Assembly (NCBI RefSeq): GCF_036880985.1
Contig: NZ_JBAJNO010000009.1
Span: 1,922,001 to 1,986,000, forward strand
Source of the DNA: Limibacter armeniacum
GTDB taxonomy: Bacteria; Bacteroidota; Bacteroidia; Cytophagales; Flammeovirgaceae
Direction of reading: 5' to 3'
DNA length: 64,000 nucleotides
The notes under the pieces were generated by a model that worked only from the letters and a program-made list of their open reading frames with translations, made no database searches and was not told the origin of the DNA. Positions 8,327-18,434 of this stretch are shown here, one piece after another; within the stretch, counting starts at the first letter, position 1, and every line of letters begins with the position of its first letter. A program made the translations under genes and the position numbers.

Positions 8327-8887
8327 TTACTTGGATACAGTCCTTGGTATCCAAGGTACTTCCTCTGCATCGATTTCTTTTGCCATTTTCCTTGATAGTA
8401 CAAAAAGGTAATCAGATAACCTGTTTAGGTATTTGGTAATCAGCTCATCGACTTCTTCTCCATCTTCCATCAAGCGAATGGTCAACCTTTCTGCTCTACG
8501 GCATACAACTCTCGCCAAATGACAGAATGAAACTGACTGATGTCCTCCAGGTAATACAAAATGTGTCAATGCTGGCAACTCCTCATTCATTTTATCCATT
8601 TCTGACTCCAACCACTCAACATCACTTTCAAACAGATCTGGTTTTTTCAGTTTTGGCTTATCAGGGTCTGCCGCCAATGCAGCCCCTAGTGTGAACAACC
8701 TATCCTGTATTTCTTTCAGGTCTTCTTTCCTAGATTTGTTTACTTCCTGATCCCTTACCAAGCCTATATATGACAACAACTCATCTACTGTTCCATATGC
8801 TTCAATTCGTAGGTGTGCCTTAGAAACTCTTTTACCTCCAAACAGGGAAGTCTGTCCTTTATCACCAGTCTTTGTGTATATTTTCAT
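8327..8887 (-). CDS. PduO-type cob(I)alamin adenosyltransferase
   Basis: A 186-residue protein that should transfer the adenosyl group of ATP to cob(I)alamin to make adenosylcobalamin. The ATP-binding N-terminus TKTGDKGQTSLFGGKRV, the middle ALTHFVLPGG and the CRRAERLT motif with its conserved arginines and glutamate are all present, at full family length. It follows the large TPR membrane protein gene by 25 bases on the same strand, so the two are probably co-transcribed. No cobalamin-dependent enzyme is encoded nearby. Confidence 0.95.
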   Translation of the reverse strand: MKIYTKTGDKGQTSLFGGKRVSKAHLRIEAYGTVDELLSYIGLVRDQEVNKSRKEDLKEIQDRLFTLGAALAADPDKPKLKKPDLFESDVEWLESEMDKMNEELPALTHFVLPGGHQSVSFCHLARVVCRRAERLTIRLMEDGEEVDELITKYLNRLSDYLFVLSRKMAKEIDAEEVPWIPRTVSK

Positions 8888-8912
8888 GTGTTTATGGTCT
8901 GTTTGTTAATTA

Positions 8913-11900
8913 CTATTGGACTAAATCCTCTTCCCCCCACTGCAATGCCCTTTTTGCTTCCAGTTCCTTCTTGGCTTTATACTCCAATTCTAGCTTTTGA
9001 TATTGCTCAGGGGTCAAGTATTCTGAAATTTCAAGCAATGCCTCAGCTGCATAGTTGTCTCTACCGATCTCAAGGCAATAGAACATGTAAGCCTTTGCAA
9101 TTTTCAATGAAGACGGATTGTACAAGTAAGCACTGTAAATAGAATTATACACCTCTTCACTCAAATGGTTTTCTTTACAGAAGGTGAAATAAGCCAATTG
9201 TACCTCATCCTCAAACAATAACCCTTTCAATGCTTCCTTATAATAAGCTTTAGCATTCTCTAAATCCTTGTTTTTATCATAGTAAACAGCCTGGTAAAAC
9301 GACTTCCAGCCTTTGGCAAAGTCTGGGTAATCAAAAGCCGTTACATCCTGATAAAAACGCTGGTCTACTTCACCTTTCAAATATGATATATGAAATTGAC
9401 AAAGCTGAAAACGTTGCTGCATTTCCAACGAGTATTTTGACATATCTGAAGGCTGCCAACCTTCGGCTTCTTGCCATTTCCCTTCTCGCAATAAACTTTT
9501 TGACCTTTCAATAGCCAATGAGGCGCGAATATCAGCCTCTCCAATCGAGCTAAGTATTGCCCCAAATGCCTCATCAGACATCTTATCACCCTTATAGTGC
9601 AAGTAACGATACTTTGTAATGTCACTCACACTTGAGCTAAGGTAATTTTGACTATCTGTTGATTTGTCATTCAGAATGTTGATGATCTCATTAGCTGTCT
9701 CTGCTGTTCCTGATATCTGTAGCCTTGCTACATTATCCAATGCGGTAAATGCTTTGGATTTATCTTCTAATTCAGCCATTGCTAATGCCATTGGTAAGGC
9801 AGCTTCCCGATTACCTAAATAAAAGGCATTCTTGAAATGCTCAGCAGCCTGACCATACTCTCCCACTTTCAGCATTAACAACCCTAACTGATAAGGGTAA
9901 TATGAACTATATTGTCCTGCATCTTTTGCTACCCATCTAAGCAAATTATAAGCTTCTTCTACATTGCCTTCTGATATACTCACATATGACCTTGCAAACC
10001 TCAAATACCTTAAGAAACTATTATTCACTCCTATATTTTCAAACTCTTTTGAGATCTGAATAGTCGTAGAATCTGTTTCTCCTCCTTTATTCAACATATA
10101 GTTATACAAGTAACAAAGCTCTGGAGTACCCAATACTGAGTCTTTCAACAATTCAGTATTCAATGACAAGACAGAACGGATTTGCTGCTTATTCATATAA
10201 GCCATTCTATTTGCAGCAGCAGCCACATACTCGTCTTTAGCGCCTCCTTTTGCTAGGTACTGATTCACCATCTCATTGTCAGGGTCAATTTGAGCTGTCA
10301 AAGCAAACAAATTACTTTCCATCAATGGGGCATTCTCATTTGCCACCATTCCTTTTTCCATATATACCAAAGCACTATCTGGCATGTTGGTTTTACTATA
10401 TAGCAAAGCAAGATTGTTCATCAAGTGACTCTCATTTGGGTATTTTTCCAATCCTTCCTTTAAAGTAAATATGGCATCAAATGGTTTCTCATCTTTTGTG
10501 TACAAGTCTGCTAACTGGACATAAGTTTGTGGAATTGCCAGTCTACGAGTTGCGTCTTTCAAATAGACACTTGCAGCGGCATTATTATTTTCACTTAATG
10601 CCAAAGATGCCATTGAGTAATCTGCACGATGGTTAGGCCTGTAAGTTCCTGCTATTCGATAGTACTGTGAAGCCAACAGCTTTTCGTTATTAACGGCTTC
10701 CATATCTCCTAACATGATATAATAAGCTGATACAACCTGTCTGTATTGTGGAAACCTCTTAATTCCTACCAAAACCGCAACAAGGAAGATTCCGACTGTC
10801 CATGCAATTAGAAAGTCTACTTTTGGAGCGTTGAACACCACCTTATATACTGGCATATTTTGCTTAAGCAATACATAAAAATTGCTCCCAACATATACCA
10901 TAAAGGCCATTGCGAAGCCCAAATAAATAGCACTTAAAGTTCCTGTTAAAGCTCTGATCAAAGGTTCATTTGCTGTTGCGAAAGCAAACCCAATATTAGC
11001 AAAAGCAATAATGGCTAACCCAACATACAAATAGGCTCCTGCAGGAAGGTAAGGAAGAACTTTTTGATATAATGGCTCTTGCTTTTTGATCATCCATATT
11101 CCAATAACTGTACTTATTGGAAATATCAACAGAGGGTGAAGGAAGTATAATCCTAAATCTAAAAAGTAAAAATGATGGGCATAGGCATAAAGTAAATTGA
11201 ATACATATATCCCCATCAACCCATAAAAGTGATTGAAGGTATTTCCCGAAGTCCCGTCATTTTTATCAGTTACCAAATACAGAATACCTAATGGAATCGT
11301 CAAGGCATCGATCAAGATAAAAATGGCAGTCAATATAACAGGAATTGCAATACCATAACTGAGTACAGATTCCAGTGGATGTGGATTCCCTGTATTGGTC
11401 GCAGCAAACCAAATAAAACCTACCTCAACTATTAAATAAGCTACTAACCTTACACTATAACTTGCATACTGATTGAAACTATGGAAATAAAAAGTCAACA
11501 GTAAAAACACAACCAGAACCAAAAACATAAATGCCTTAGGATGTATTCCTACTAACAGTCCAAGTTCCTCTAAATGCATACTAGCTACCAGTAAACAAAA
11601 AAGACCTGCACTTACTATATACCATATCCGTTTTAAATCAGAAATACTACTTAGGTAAAAAGCCAAACCAACTACCAATAACCCACCATAAAGCTTATAT
11701 GCCAGACTACTAATCTGTAGTTCTCTTACTTTGAAAGACTCAAGCAGCAAGTATGAATCTGCTGTCGATGAAAACTCAAAGAAGTTAAAGTTAAATCCAT
11801 ATAGAAAAGTCTTCAAGAGTTCCAATTCCCCATCCTTTCCCCAAGGAAACACCAGCTTTTCACCTAAAAAGTAAAAGGTTCCAAAAAATGCAACCCCTCC

Positions 11901-11978
11901 TATCAATATAGCCAGTCCTAATAGGTAAGGTAATTTATAGCCTAGTTTCCAGTCTTTCCAGAAGAAAAAATTATTCAT
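8913..11978 (-). CDS. Large polytopic membrane protein with C-terminal TPR region
   Basis: A 1,021-residue protein. The N-terminal 410 residues hold about a dozen hydrophobic segments of transmembrane length. The remainder is soluble and made of tetratricopeptide-like helical repeats (for example SQYYRIAGTYRPNHRADYSMASLALSE and MNNLALLYSKTNMPDSALVYMEKG). The layout suggests an inner-membrane protein with a large scaffold on one side of the membrane. I do not recognise a named family and assign no activity. The membrane half somewhat resembles DUF-type glycosyltransferase-like or O-antigen-ligase-like proteins only in overall topology. It probably heads an operon with the adenosyltransferase gene. 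Confidence 0.75.
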   Translation of the reverse strand: MNNFFFWKDWKLGYKLPYLLGLAILIGGVAFFGTFYFLGEKLVFPWGKDGELELLKTFLYGFNFNFFEFSSTADSYLLLESFKVRELQISSLAYKLYGGLLVVGLAFYLSSISDLKRIWYIVSAGLFCLLVASMHLEELGLLVGIHPKAFMFLVLVVFLLLTFYFHSFNQYASYSVRLVAYLIVEVGFIWFAATNTGNPHPLESVLSYGIAIPVILTAIFILIDALTIPLGILYLVTDKNDGTSGNTFNHFYGLMGIYVFNLLYAYAHHFYFLDLGLYFLHPLLIFPISTVIGIWMIKKQEPLYQKVLPYLPAGAYLYVGLAIIAFANIGFAFATANEPLIRALTGTLSAIYLGFAMAFMVYVGSNFYVLLKQNMPVYKVVFNAPKVDFLIAWTVGIFLVAVLVGIKRFPQYRQVVSAYYIMLGDMEAVNNEKLLASQYYRIAGTYRPNHRADYSMASLALSENNNAAASVYLKDATRRLAIPQTYVQLADLYTKDEKPFDAIFTLKEGLEKYPNESHLMNNLALLYSKTNMPDSALVYMEKGMVANENAPLMESNLFALTAQIDPDNEMVNQYLAKGGAKDEYVAAAANRMAYMNKQQIRSVLSLNTELLKDSVLGTPELCYLYNYMLNKGGETDSTTIQISKEFENIGVNNSFLRYLRFARSYVSISEGNVEEAYNLLRWVAKDAGQYSSYYPYQLGLLMLKVGEYGQAAEHFKNAFYLGNREAALPMALAMAELEDKSKAFTALDNVARLQISGTAETANEIINILNDKSTDSQNYLSSSVSDITKYRYLHYKGDKMSDEAFGAILSSIGEADIRASLAIERSKSLLREGKWQEAEGWQPSDMSKYSLEMQQRFQLCQFHISYLKGEVDQRFYQDVTAFDYPDFAKGWKSFYQAVYYDKNKDLENAKAYYKEALKGLLFEDEVQLAYFTFCKENHLSEEVYNSIYSAYLYNPSSLKIAKAYMFYCLEIGRDNYAAEALLEISEYLTPEQYQKLELEYKAKKELEAKRALQWGEEDLVQ

Positions 11979-12230
11979 TGCCTATAGATTAATGTTAAGG
12001 TTTTTAGTGTATTAGATGAGACACATCACAGCTACAAAGATATAAAGCTCAAAGCACAAAATGTGCCTTATCGTTTTATTTCACGAAATCATAAAAGCAT
12101 TTGATTACCAGCACATCTATCTTCACAACCTCTAAAACTTGATTATTGCTACTGCCTAAATAGATCAGTATGTCTCATTACTCATAACGGTTTTTCACTA
12201 CTGTATTGTCAAAAATACAAAACGGGCATA
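11979..12230. other. Intergenic region without a recognisable gene
   Basis: About 250 bases between the TPR membrane protein start and the clpC terminator. I see no coding frame, RNA gene or repeat. It must contain the leftward promoter for the TPR gene, but I could not identify a convincing TAnnTTTG box. Confidence 0.5.
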
Positions 12231-12258
12231 AAAAAAGGAGCCTATATGAGGCTCCTTT
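12231..12258 (-). terminator. Terminator of clpC
   Basis: AAAGGAGCCT / AGGCTCCTTT stem (12234-12243 and 12249-12258), with a five-base loop. A T-run follows on the minus strand. Confidence 0.85.
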
Positions 12259-12287
12259 CATATTTCAATTAAATCAACTTATCTGTT

Positions 12288-14825
12288 TTATTCCTCTGCT
12301 TTCTGAGGTGTTCCACTCTTTACAGAGACCGAAAGCTCATCTCCTTTACCATCATGGTCTGCAAGGATGATATCACCTTCATTGATCTCTCCTTTGAGCA
12401 ACTCTTCGGCAATCGGGTCTTCCAAAAACTTCTGAATGGCTCTATTAAGAGGTCTTGCCCCATATTGAGGATCGTACCCTTTCTCTGCCAAGAAGTCTTT
12501 TGCTGCTGTAGTCAACTCAATCTTGTAACCAAGTGATTGAACTCTTCCAAACAGTTTACCCAACGAGATATCGATGATTTTGTGAATGTGTTGTCTTTCC
12601 AAAGAATTAAATACAATCACATCATCCAACCTGTTTAGGAATTCTGGAGAGAATGCCTTCTTCAAAGCACTTTGGATTGTGCTTTTCATGATCTCATCCT
12701 GACTGTTGGATTTTGCTTGAGTATTGAAACCAATACCTGCACCAAAATCTTTCAAGTCTTTCACCCCAATATTTGAGGTCATGATTATAATCGTGTTTCG
12801 GAAGTCAACTCTTCGACCTAAACCATCTGTCAGGATACCGTCATCCAACACTTGAAGTAACAGGTTAAATACATCTGGGTGAGCTTTTTCGATCTCATCC
12901 AAAAGCACAACGCTGTACGGTTTACGACGAATCTTTTCAGTCAGCTGTCCACCTTCTTCATAACCTACATAACCTGGAGGCGCTCCAACAAGTCTAGATA
13001 CCGAGAATTTCTCCATGTATTCACTCATGTCAATTCTCACCAAGGCATCTTCTTTGTCGAACAAGTAAGTTGCTAACACTTTAGCCAACTCTGTTTTACC
13101 AACACCTGTAGGACCTAGGAATATAAATGAACCAATTGGCTTCTTAGGGTCTTTCAGACCAACACGTGTACGTTGAATAGCTTTAGTTAGCTTCACAATC
13201 GCATCGTCCTGTCCAATAACCTTAGCCTGCAATTCATTTGACATTCCTAGCAGTTTCTGGCCTTCGTTCTGAGCTACACGATTTACCGGAATACCTGTCA
13301 TCATTGCGATTACAGCAGCAACATCTTCCTCACTTACAGGATAGACTTTTTCATTGCTTTCTTTTTCCCATCGTGTTTTGGCTTGGTCCAGCTGATCAAT
13401 CAGTTTTTTCTCTGTATCACGCAGCCTTGCAGCCTCCTCATATTTCTGGCTTTTAACTACCTTATTTTTCTGTGTCTTGATATCTTCAATCTGCTCTTCC
13501 AGTTTTACAATATCTTCTGGTACATGGATGTTATTGATGTGCACACGTGCACCTGCCTCATCCAGTACATCAATTGCTTTATCTGGCAAGAACCTATCAC
13601 TAATATATCTGTCTGACAGTTTCACACAAGCATCAATCGCCTCATCTGAGTAACTTACTCTATGGTGCTCTTCATACTTGTTCTTGATATTTGACAAGAT
13701 CTCGATTGTCTCCTCTGGTGTAGTAGCATCTACCATTACCATTTGGAAACGTCTTGCCAAAGCGCCATCTTTCTCAATGTACTGACGGTATTCGTCAAGT
13801 GTTGTAGCACCAATACATTGAATATCACCTCTTGCTAATGCAGGCTTAAACATATTGGAGGCATCAAGTGAACCTGAAGCACCACCTGCTCCTACAATTG
13901 TATGGATCTCATCAATGAACAGAATTACTTCCGGTGCTTTTTCCAGCTCGTTCATCACAGCCTTCATTCTTTCTTCAAACTGACCACGGTACTTTGTACC
14001 TGCCACCAATGAAGCAAGATCAAGCGTAACGACACGTTTACCGAAAAGCACACGTGAAACTTTCTTCTGAACAATTCTTAGCGCCAAACCTTCTGCTATC
14101 GCAGTTTTACCAACACCTGGTTCACCTATTAGAATCGGGTTGTTTTTCTTACGACGGCTTAGAATTTGTGCTACGCGCTCAATTTCATTTTCACGACCTA
14201 CAATTGGGTCTAGCTTACCATCTTCTGCATACTTGGTAAGGTCACGACCAAAGTTATCCAAGACTGGTGTTTTGGACTTTTCTGTCGAAGACCTAGAGGA
14301 TTCACCTCTTGAACCTCCGCCTCCACCTGAGAAGCTCCTAGTTGGTTCATCACCTTCGTCATCAGCACTTGAAGAACTGATTGGATTTTCAGTATGATAT
14401 TCCAACAACTCTTTTACTACATCATAATTCACATCGAATTTATGGAGTATCTGAGTTGCCAAATTATCATCATCTCTTAATATAGATAACAGTAAATGTT
14501 CTGTTCCAATTAAGCTGGCTTTAAATATTTTCGCTTCTAGATATGTAATCTTCAGCGTTTTTTCTGACTGACGGGTTAAAGGTATATTTGCAAGGTTTTT
14601 CACATTGTGGCTGGCAGTACCTCTAGTTGCCTGCTCGATAGACTGTCGTAAATTGTTCAAATCTACCCCAAGCTTCTTGAGTAAAGTAACGGCAATACCC
14701 TCACCCTCACGGATCATACCCAACAAGAGATGCTCCGTTCCAATGTAGTCATGTCCTAACCGCAATGCCTCTTCTCTACTGAGAGATATGACCTCTTTAA
14801 CCCTATTTGAGAATTTAGCTTCCAT
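12288..14825 (-). CDS. clpC: ClpC-type ATP-dependent protease ATPase
   Basis: An 845-residue Clp/Hsp100 unfoldase that should feed substrates to ClpP. It has two Clp N repeats (residues 1-145), a Ser/Gly-rich linker (about 150-185), AAA module 1 with Walker A GEPGVGKT (234-241) and Walker [10 protein letters not shown], and a UVR-like helical insert ([15 protein letters not shown]). AAA module 2 has Walker A GPTGVGKT near residue 570, followed by the C-terminal small domain. The UVR-like helix and domain order fit ClpC rather than ClpB or ClpA. Full length, single gene with its own terminator. Confidence 0.97.
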   Translation of the reverse strand: MEAKFSNRVKEVISLSREEALRLGHDYIGTEHLLLGMIREGEGIAVTLLKKLGVDLNNLRQSIEQATRGTASHNVKNLANIPLTRQSEKTLKITYLEAKIFKASLIGTEHLLLSILRDDDNLATQILHKFDVNYDVVKELLEYHTENPISSSSADDEGDEPTRSFSGGGGGSRGESSRSSTEKSKTPVLDNFGRDLTKYAEDGKLDPIVGRENEIERVAQILSRRKKNNPILIGEPGVGKTAIAEGLALRIVQKKVSRVLFGKRVVTLDLASLVAGTKYRGQFEERMKAVMNELEKAPEVILFIDEIHTIVGAGGASGSLDASNMFKPALARGDIQCIGATTLDEYRQYIEKDGALARRFQMVMVDATTPEETIEILSNIKNKYEEHHRVSYSDEAIDACVKLSDRYISDRFLPDKAIDVLDEAGARVHINNIHVPEDIVKLEEQIEDIKTQKNKVVKSQKYEEAARLRDTEKKLIDQLDQAKTRWEKESNEKVYPVSEEDVAAVIAMMTGIPVNRVAQNEGQKLLGMSNELQAKVIGQDDAIVKLTKAIQRTRVGLKDPKKPIGSFIFLGPTGVGKTELAKVLATYLFDKEDALVRIDMSEYMEKFSVSRLVGAPPGYVGYEEGGQLTEKIRRKPYSVVLLDEIEKAHPDVFNLLLQVLDDGILTDGLGRRVDFRNTIIIMTSNIGVKDLKDFGAGIGFNTQAKSNSQDEIMKSTIQSALKKAFSPEFLNRLDDVIVFNSLERQHIHKIIDISLGKLFGRVQSLGYKIELTTAAKDFLAEKGYDPQYGARPLNRAIQKFLEDPIAEELLKGEINEGDIILADHDGKGDELSVSVKSGTPQKAEE

Positions 14826-14932
14826 GGCTGTGGGTTTATATGTTTTATGTCTTTATTTCTTGATAGTTATTATTCAAAATACTTGAGCATACTTCATAAA
14901 ATAAAGCAATACATTTCTATATTACAAAACGA

Positions 14933-15613
14933 TTAAGTTGAAATATGCCCTGCAATTCCCCAATCCTTGTGCAACAAAACACTGTCTTGATTTCTCAATA
15001 AACGGATGGCGTTGGGTCCTTCGCAAAAGAGTAAGTCCAAAATACTCAAGTTCGGTTCAAAATTATCCCCAAACACCTGCACATACTCCTGTAATTGTGT
15101 CAGACCTGTGGCTTTTTTGGGATGTATCTCTGATCTGAGATCTATCCCGGTTTCTTGATAATTTTCAATATACTCCTCCGTGTAATAGATACGTGATTTT
15201 AGTCCTAATAGTTTACTACAAAGTCCTAATATTTCTTTATTCAAGTCAATCAGGTATTGAAAATCGGTAAAGATGATCTCTTTGAAGTAATCTTGGTAAA
15301 ATTCAAAGAAAGGTGCCCTCGCATAAGCAGACTCTATTGCTTTCCAGTGACGATGCTGCCACTTATGCTTATAGTCAATCTCCATTGCGCCAATTGGCAA
15401 TCCTTTATTTGCCCCCAAAACTGGCACCGTCAAACGATCAATTTTGTTCGCAGTAAGTATATAACTACGATTCCTGTAACTCTGTTTTTGAAAATGTTCC
15501 TGACGCTCAATAAACACTTCATCAGCCTTTTCTAGAATCGTGAAATATTCTACACACGGAAAGTACTGCGACTCAATGACTATCCTTTTCTGTCTCTCTA
15601 CTTGTTGCCCCAT
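14933..15613 (-). CDS. WbqC-like family protein
   Basis: A 226-residue soluble protein matching the WbqC-like family. The N-terminal IVIESQYFPCVEYFTIL resembles the family's 'QPxYFPxxxyf' opening. A central stretch after 'Q(H)WKAIESAYARAPFFEFY' (tryptophan-rich region with 'iyxxAPyf') and the C-terminal LSILDLLFCEG match the rest. WbqC-like proteins occur near polysaccharide or lipid-modification genes, but their reaction is not established. It lies 71 bases downstream of trmB on the same strand. Confidence 0.85.
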   Translation of the reverse strand: MGQQVERQKRIVIESQYFPCVEYFTILEKADEVFIERQEHFQKQSYRNRSYILTANKIDRLTVPVLGANKGLPIGAMEIDYKHKWQHRHWKAIESAYARAPFFEFYQDYFKEIIFTDFQYLIDLNKEILGLCSKLLGLKSRIYYTEEYIENYQETGIDLRSEIHPKKATGLTQLQEYVQVFGDNFEPNLSILDLLFCEGPNAIRLLRNQDSVLLHKDWGIAGHIST

Positions 15614-15684
15614 CAGGTGAATTGTAGTTCAGTTCTTTTGAGTAATATAGCAATTAATCCCACTTAAGCTACTTGCTTCACAAA

Positions 15685-16341
15685 TTATTGGAAACGGAAC
15701 CTCATATAATGAATCTTATGACCTTCTTGTGTAAACTTTCGTTCATAACGGGTAGAAATACCATGATGTTCTACTTTCAAGTCTGACTCATACAAATCAA
15801 AAGTAATCGCTTCCAGATTGAGTTTTTCATGTACCACAGTTTCCACGCTATACTCAAAAAGCGACCTGCTATCTGTCTTAAGTCTCATCAACCCATTCTC
15901 TTTCAGTAGTTTCTTGTATATTTTCAAGAATCTTGGGTGTGTCAACCTGCGTTTAGCATCTTTATTTTTAGGACGTGGATCAGGGTGTATAATCCAGATT
16001 TCGTCAATCTCATGTTTAGCAAAAAACTCTTCAAGGTGTTGAATCTGACATCTTAGAAAAGCCACATTATCCAACTCATTCTCGATAGCCACATTGCTAC
16101 CAAACCAGAGTCTGTCGCCTTTCATGTCAATACCAATAAAGTTTTTATTAGGATACTCTTTTGCTAGACCAGTAGTATACTCTCCTCTTCCACATGCCAA
16201 TTCCAAAACTATTGGATTGTCGTTTTTGAAATATTCACTTCTCCACTTGCCTTTGCAATTATCATAGAACGGCTTTTCAGCCTGTATTACGTTTGCTCTT
16301 TCTTTGTTTTCGGCAAACTTTCTCAGTTTTTGTCTTGCCAT
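15685..16341 (-). CDS. trmB: tRNA (guanine-N7)-methyltransferase
   Basis: A 218-residue class I SAM-dependent methyltransferase that forms m7G at position 46 of tRNA. The SAM-binding motif LELACGRGEYTTGLA is followed by GIDMKGDRLW. The characteristic catalytic/RNA-binding segment appears as IHPDPRPKNKDAKRRL, a variant of the usual FPDPWPKxxHxKRR. Full family length. Upstream of the WbqC gene on the same strand. Confidence 0.95.
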   Translation of the reverse strand: MARQKLRKFAENKERANVIQAEKPFYDNCKGKWRSEYFKNDNPIVLELACGRGEYTTGLAKEYPNKNFIGIDMKGDRLWFGSNVAIENELDNVAFLRCQIQHLEEFFAKHEIDEIWIIHPDPRPKNKDAKRRLTHPRFLKIYKKLLKENGLMRLKTDSRSLFEYSVETVVHEKLNLEAITFDLYESDLKVEHHGISTRYERKFTQEGHKIHYMRFRFQ

Positions 16342-16598
16342 AATACTATTGATTGGAATAAGGGTGCAAAATTACAAAAAATGAATGAAAGCTTGCGTAT
16401 ATTTGATTTTCGGAATAAGTTACGGCGTATTATTCTATGCTAGGAACCGAGACCTTAAGAATTATTAATTTTTTAATCGGTAATCATTGCTCGGAAACAG
16501 CTTTTTTCTTAGCATCATAACGCTATACTTCTGTTATTCAAAGAAGTATTCAGGGACAGTAAACTCCTTTAGAGTTACTGTAAAAGATCTACTAACAA

Positions 16599-17264
16599 AT
16601 GGCTAAGGTAATTTCATTCGCAACACAAAAAGGTGGTGTAGGCAAAAGCACTTTGCTTATGCTAACGGCATCAGCATTGCATAACCGCACAGATAAGAAA
16701 GTGCTGGTCATTGATTGTGACCCTCAGAAATCCGTTAAGGACATCTACAATCATGAAAAAGACAATAAAGACTCTTATGACGTGATTGCCTTCAACTGGA
16801 AGCAGCCCAAACCAGAGGTGAACTTTGACAAGACTTTGGCTTTGGCTGAAAAAAAGTATGATGTTATTTTCTTGGACGTTCCAGGACGTATCGAAGGAAA
16901 AGAAATCTACTTCAGTATTCTGGTATCTGATATTGTGGTAGTACCTATTGTTGCCAGTGTATTGGATATAAAAGCAACGGTAAGTTTCCTTAAAACACTT
17001 CCTAGAATCAAGCAGCTCAAAGAAGAGCAAGGATACAGCTTCCAAGTCTTTGGTGTAGTCAATAAGAAAGACCAAACGGTCGAACATATGAGACTCAAGG
17101 AAATGGCAGGCATTGGAGATATGCAGTTTTTCTACTCTCCTATTTCCAACCTTGTCCGCTACAAAAGAGGCATTTCAACAGTATATGATATTACAGACCC
17201 TAAATTGAGGGATGATGAATTCAATAAATACTTTGATGAATTCCTCACTAAATGTGTTCTCTAA
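16599..17264 (+). CDS. Orphan ParA-family (MinD/ParA) ATPase
   Basis: A 221-residue P-loop ATPase. The deviant Walker A is KGGVGKST near residue 11, with the signature lysine, and the Walker B-like FLDVPGR follows at about 90-97. ParA-type ATPases form nucleotide-dependent dimers that bind DNA or membrane and position cargo. No parB, segregation centromere or flagellar/chemotaxis partner is adjacent, so the cargo is unknown. It has its own downstream bidirectional terminator. Confidence 0.88.
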   Translation: MAKVISFATQKGGVGKSTLLMLTASALHNRTDKKVLVIDCDPQKSVKDIYNHEKDNKDSYDVIAFNWKQPKPEVNFDKTLALAEKKYDVIFLDVPGRIEGKEIYFSILVSDIVVVPIVASVLDIKATVSFLKTLPRIKQLKEEQGYSFQVFGVVNKKDQTVEHMRLKEMAGIGDMQFFYSPISNLVRYKRGISTVYDITDPKLRDDEFNKYFDEFLTKCVL

Positions 17265-17284
17265 TATTCGTTAGCTCTAATAAA

Positions 17285-17324
17285 GAAAGCCCTCTCAAAT
17301 AAGATTTTGAGAGGGCTTTCTTTA
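17285..17324. terminator. Bidirectional terminator between parA-like and dehydrogenase genes
   Basis: Fourteen-base inverted repeat AAAGCCCTCTCAAA and its complement (17286-17299 / 17306-17319), with flanking A and T runs, between two convergent genes. Confidence 0.85.
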
Positions 17325-18260
17325 TGCTTTATTCAATAGCTTATCAATCTTCTCCGTCAATACTTTGTTGATTCGTTCATAAGACTCAAAAGTCCAGCCA
17401 CCAACATGTGGAGAGAAAAGTACATTGTCCTGTTCTGCCAGCCAATCAAAAATAACTTCTTGCTCTGTCGTTAATGTTTGTAGCTTTTCATTTTCCAATA
17501 CATCCAACCCTGCTGCAGTCACTTTCCCTGTCTCTAAAGCCCATTTTATTGTCTTCAGTTTCATAATCTCCCCTCTTGCAAGGTTGATCAAATAAAGAGG
17601 CTTCTTGAACTTACCTAGATACTCCTCATCTACTAAGTATTTGTTATAATCATTCAGGGGAATATGAAAACTGAGTACATCTGCTTGTCCATGTAATTCC
17701 TCCAGTGATGCTTCTTTTGCAAACTCATCACTGTATCCTGTTTTTACATTATCATAAGCCAAGACTTCACAACCAAAACCTTTCAGTCTTTTTGCAAACG
17801 CTTGCCCCATATTACCATAACCAATAATACCCACCGTACGAGTATGCAATTCATACCCACGATTTGCCTCTCTACGCCATTTTTTGGCTCTCACTTCTCT
17901 ATCACCTGTATGCAAGTTATTCATCAAGCATAAAAGTATTCCCAATGCATGTTCTCCTACCGCATCACAATTCCCTTCTGGAGCATTAAGCAAAGTAATA
18001 TTTCTTTTATCAAGGTAATCATTGTCAATCTCATCAACACCAGCTCCTGCTCTTGCTACAAATTTCAGTCTTGGTGCTTTTTCCAACAAATCCACCTTTA
18101 CCTTCATCTTGCTTCTCAGAATCAACCCTTCGTAATTAGGCAGCAATTCATGCACCTCCTCAGCCGTAATATCCGGTCTATAATCAGGGTTGATTCCAAT
18201 ACCTTTTAGCATTGGCACAATGGAATCGTGCATCTGATCTATTATAAGTACATTAATCAT
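17322..18260 (-). CDS. D-2-hydroxyacid dehydrogenase (phosphoglycerate dehydrogenase-like)
   Basis: A 312-residue NAD(P)-dependent dehydrogenase. The substrate domain is at both ends and a Rossmann NAD-binding domain lies in the middle, with GIIGYGNMGQAF. The catalytic arginine is in NLARGEI and the histidine in FSPHVGG, and an acidic residue in DVLENE completes the usual Arg-Glu-His set. It could act as a 3-phosphoglycerate dehydrogenase (serine synthesis), as commonly annotated for Bacteroidota relatives lacking the ACT domain. A general 2-hydroxyacid role is equally consistent. Confidence 0.88.
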   Translation of the reverse strand: MINVLIIDQMHDSIVPMLKGIGINPDYRPDITAEEVHELLPNYEGLILRSKMKVKVDLLEKAPRLKFVARAGAGVDEIDNDYLDKRNITLLNAPEGNCDAVGEHALGILLCLMNNLHTGDREVRAKKWRREANRGYELHTRTVGIIGYGNMGQAFAKRLKGFGCEVLAYDNVKTGYSDEFAKEASLEELHGQADVLSFHIPLNDYNKYLVDEEYLGKFKKPLYLINLARGEIMKLKTIKWALETGKVTAAGLDVLENEKLQTLTTEQEVIFDWLAEQDNVLFSPHVGGWTFESYERINKVLTEKIDKLLNKA

Positions 18261-18373
18261 ATTTGAGTACTATTGGTTATTATTCAATTCTCTATGCTTA
18301 ACACATCTCTTTTATCACCTGATTTTTCATTATTTAAAGTAATAGAAGATGTTATATCACAATGTATTTAAAC

Positions 18374-18413
18374 AGAAAAAAAGCCCGTAAATGTTTTGAA
18401 CATGTACGAGCTT
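18374..18413 (-). terminator. Probable terminator of ftsY
   Basis: Imperfect hairpin (AAGC-CGTA-ATGTT with its complement) and a following T-run on the minus strand, just past the ftsY stop. Confidence 0.55.
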
Positions 18414-18434
18414 AATTATTATCGTTATGAGAAA

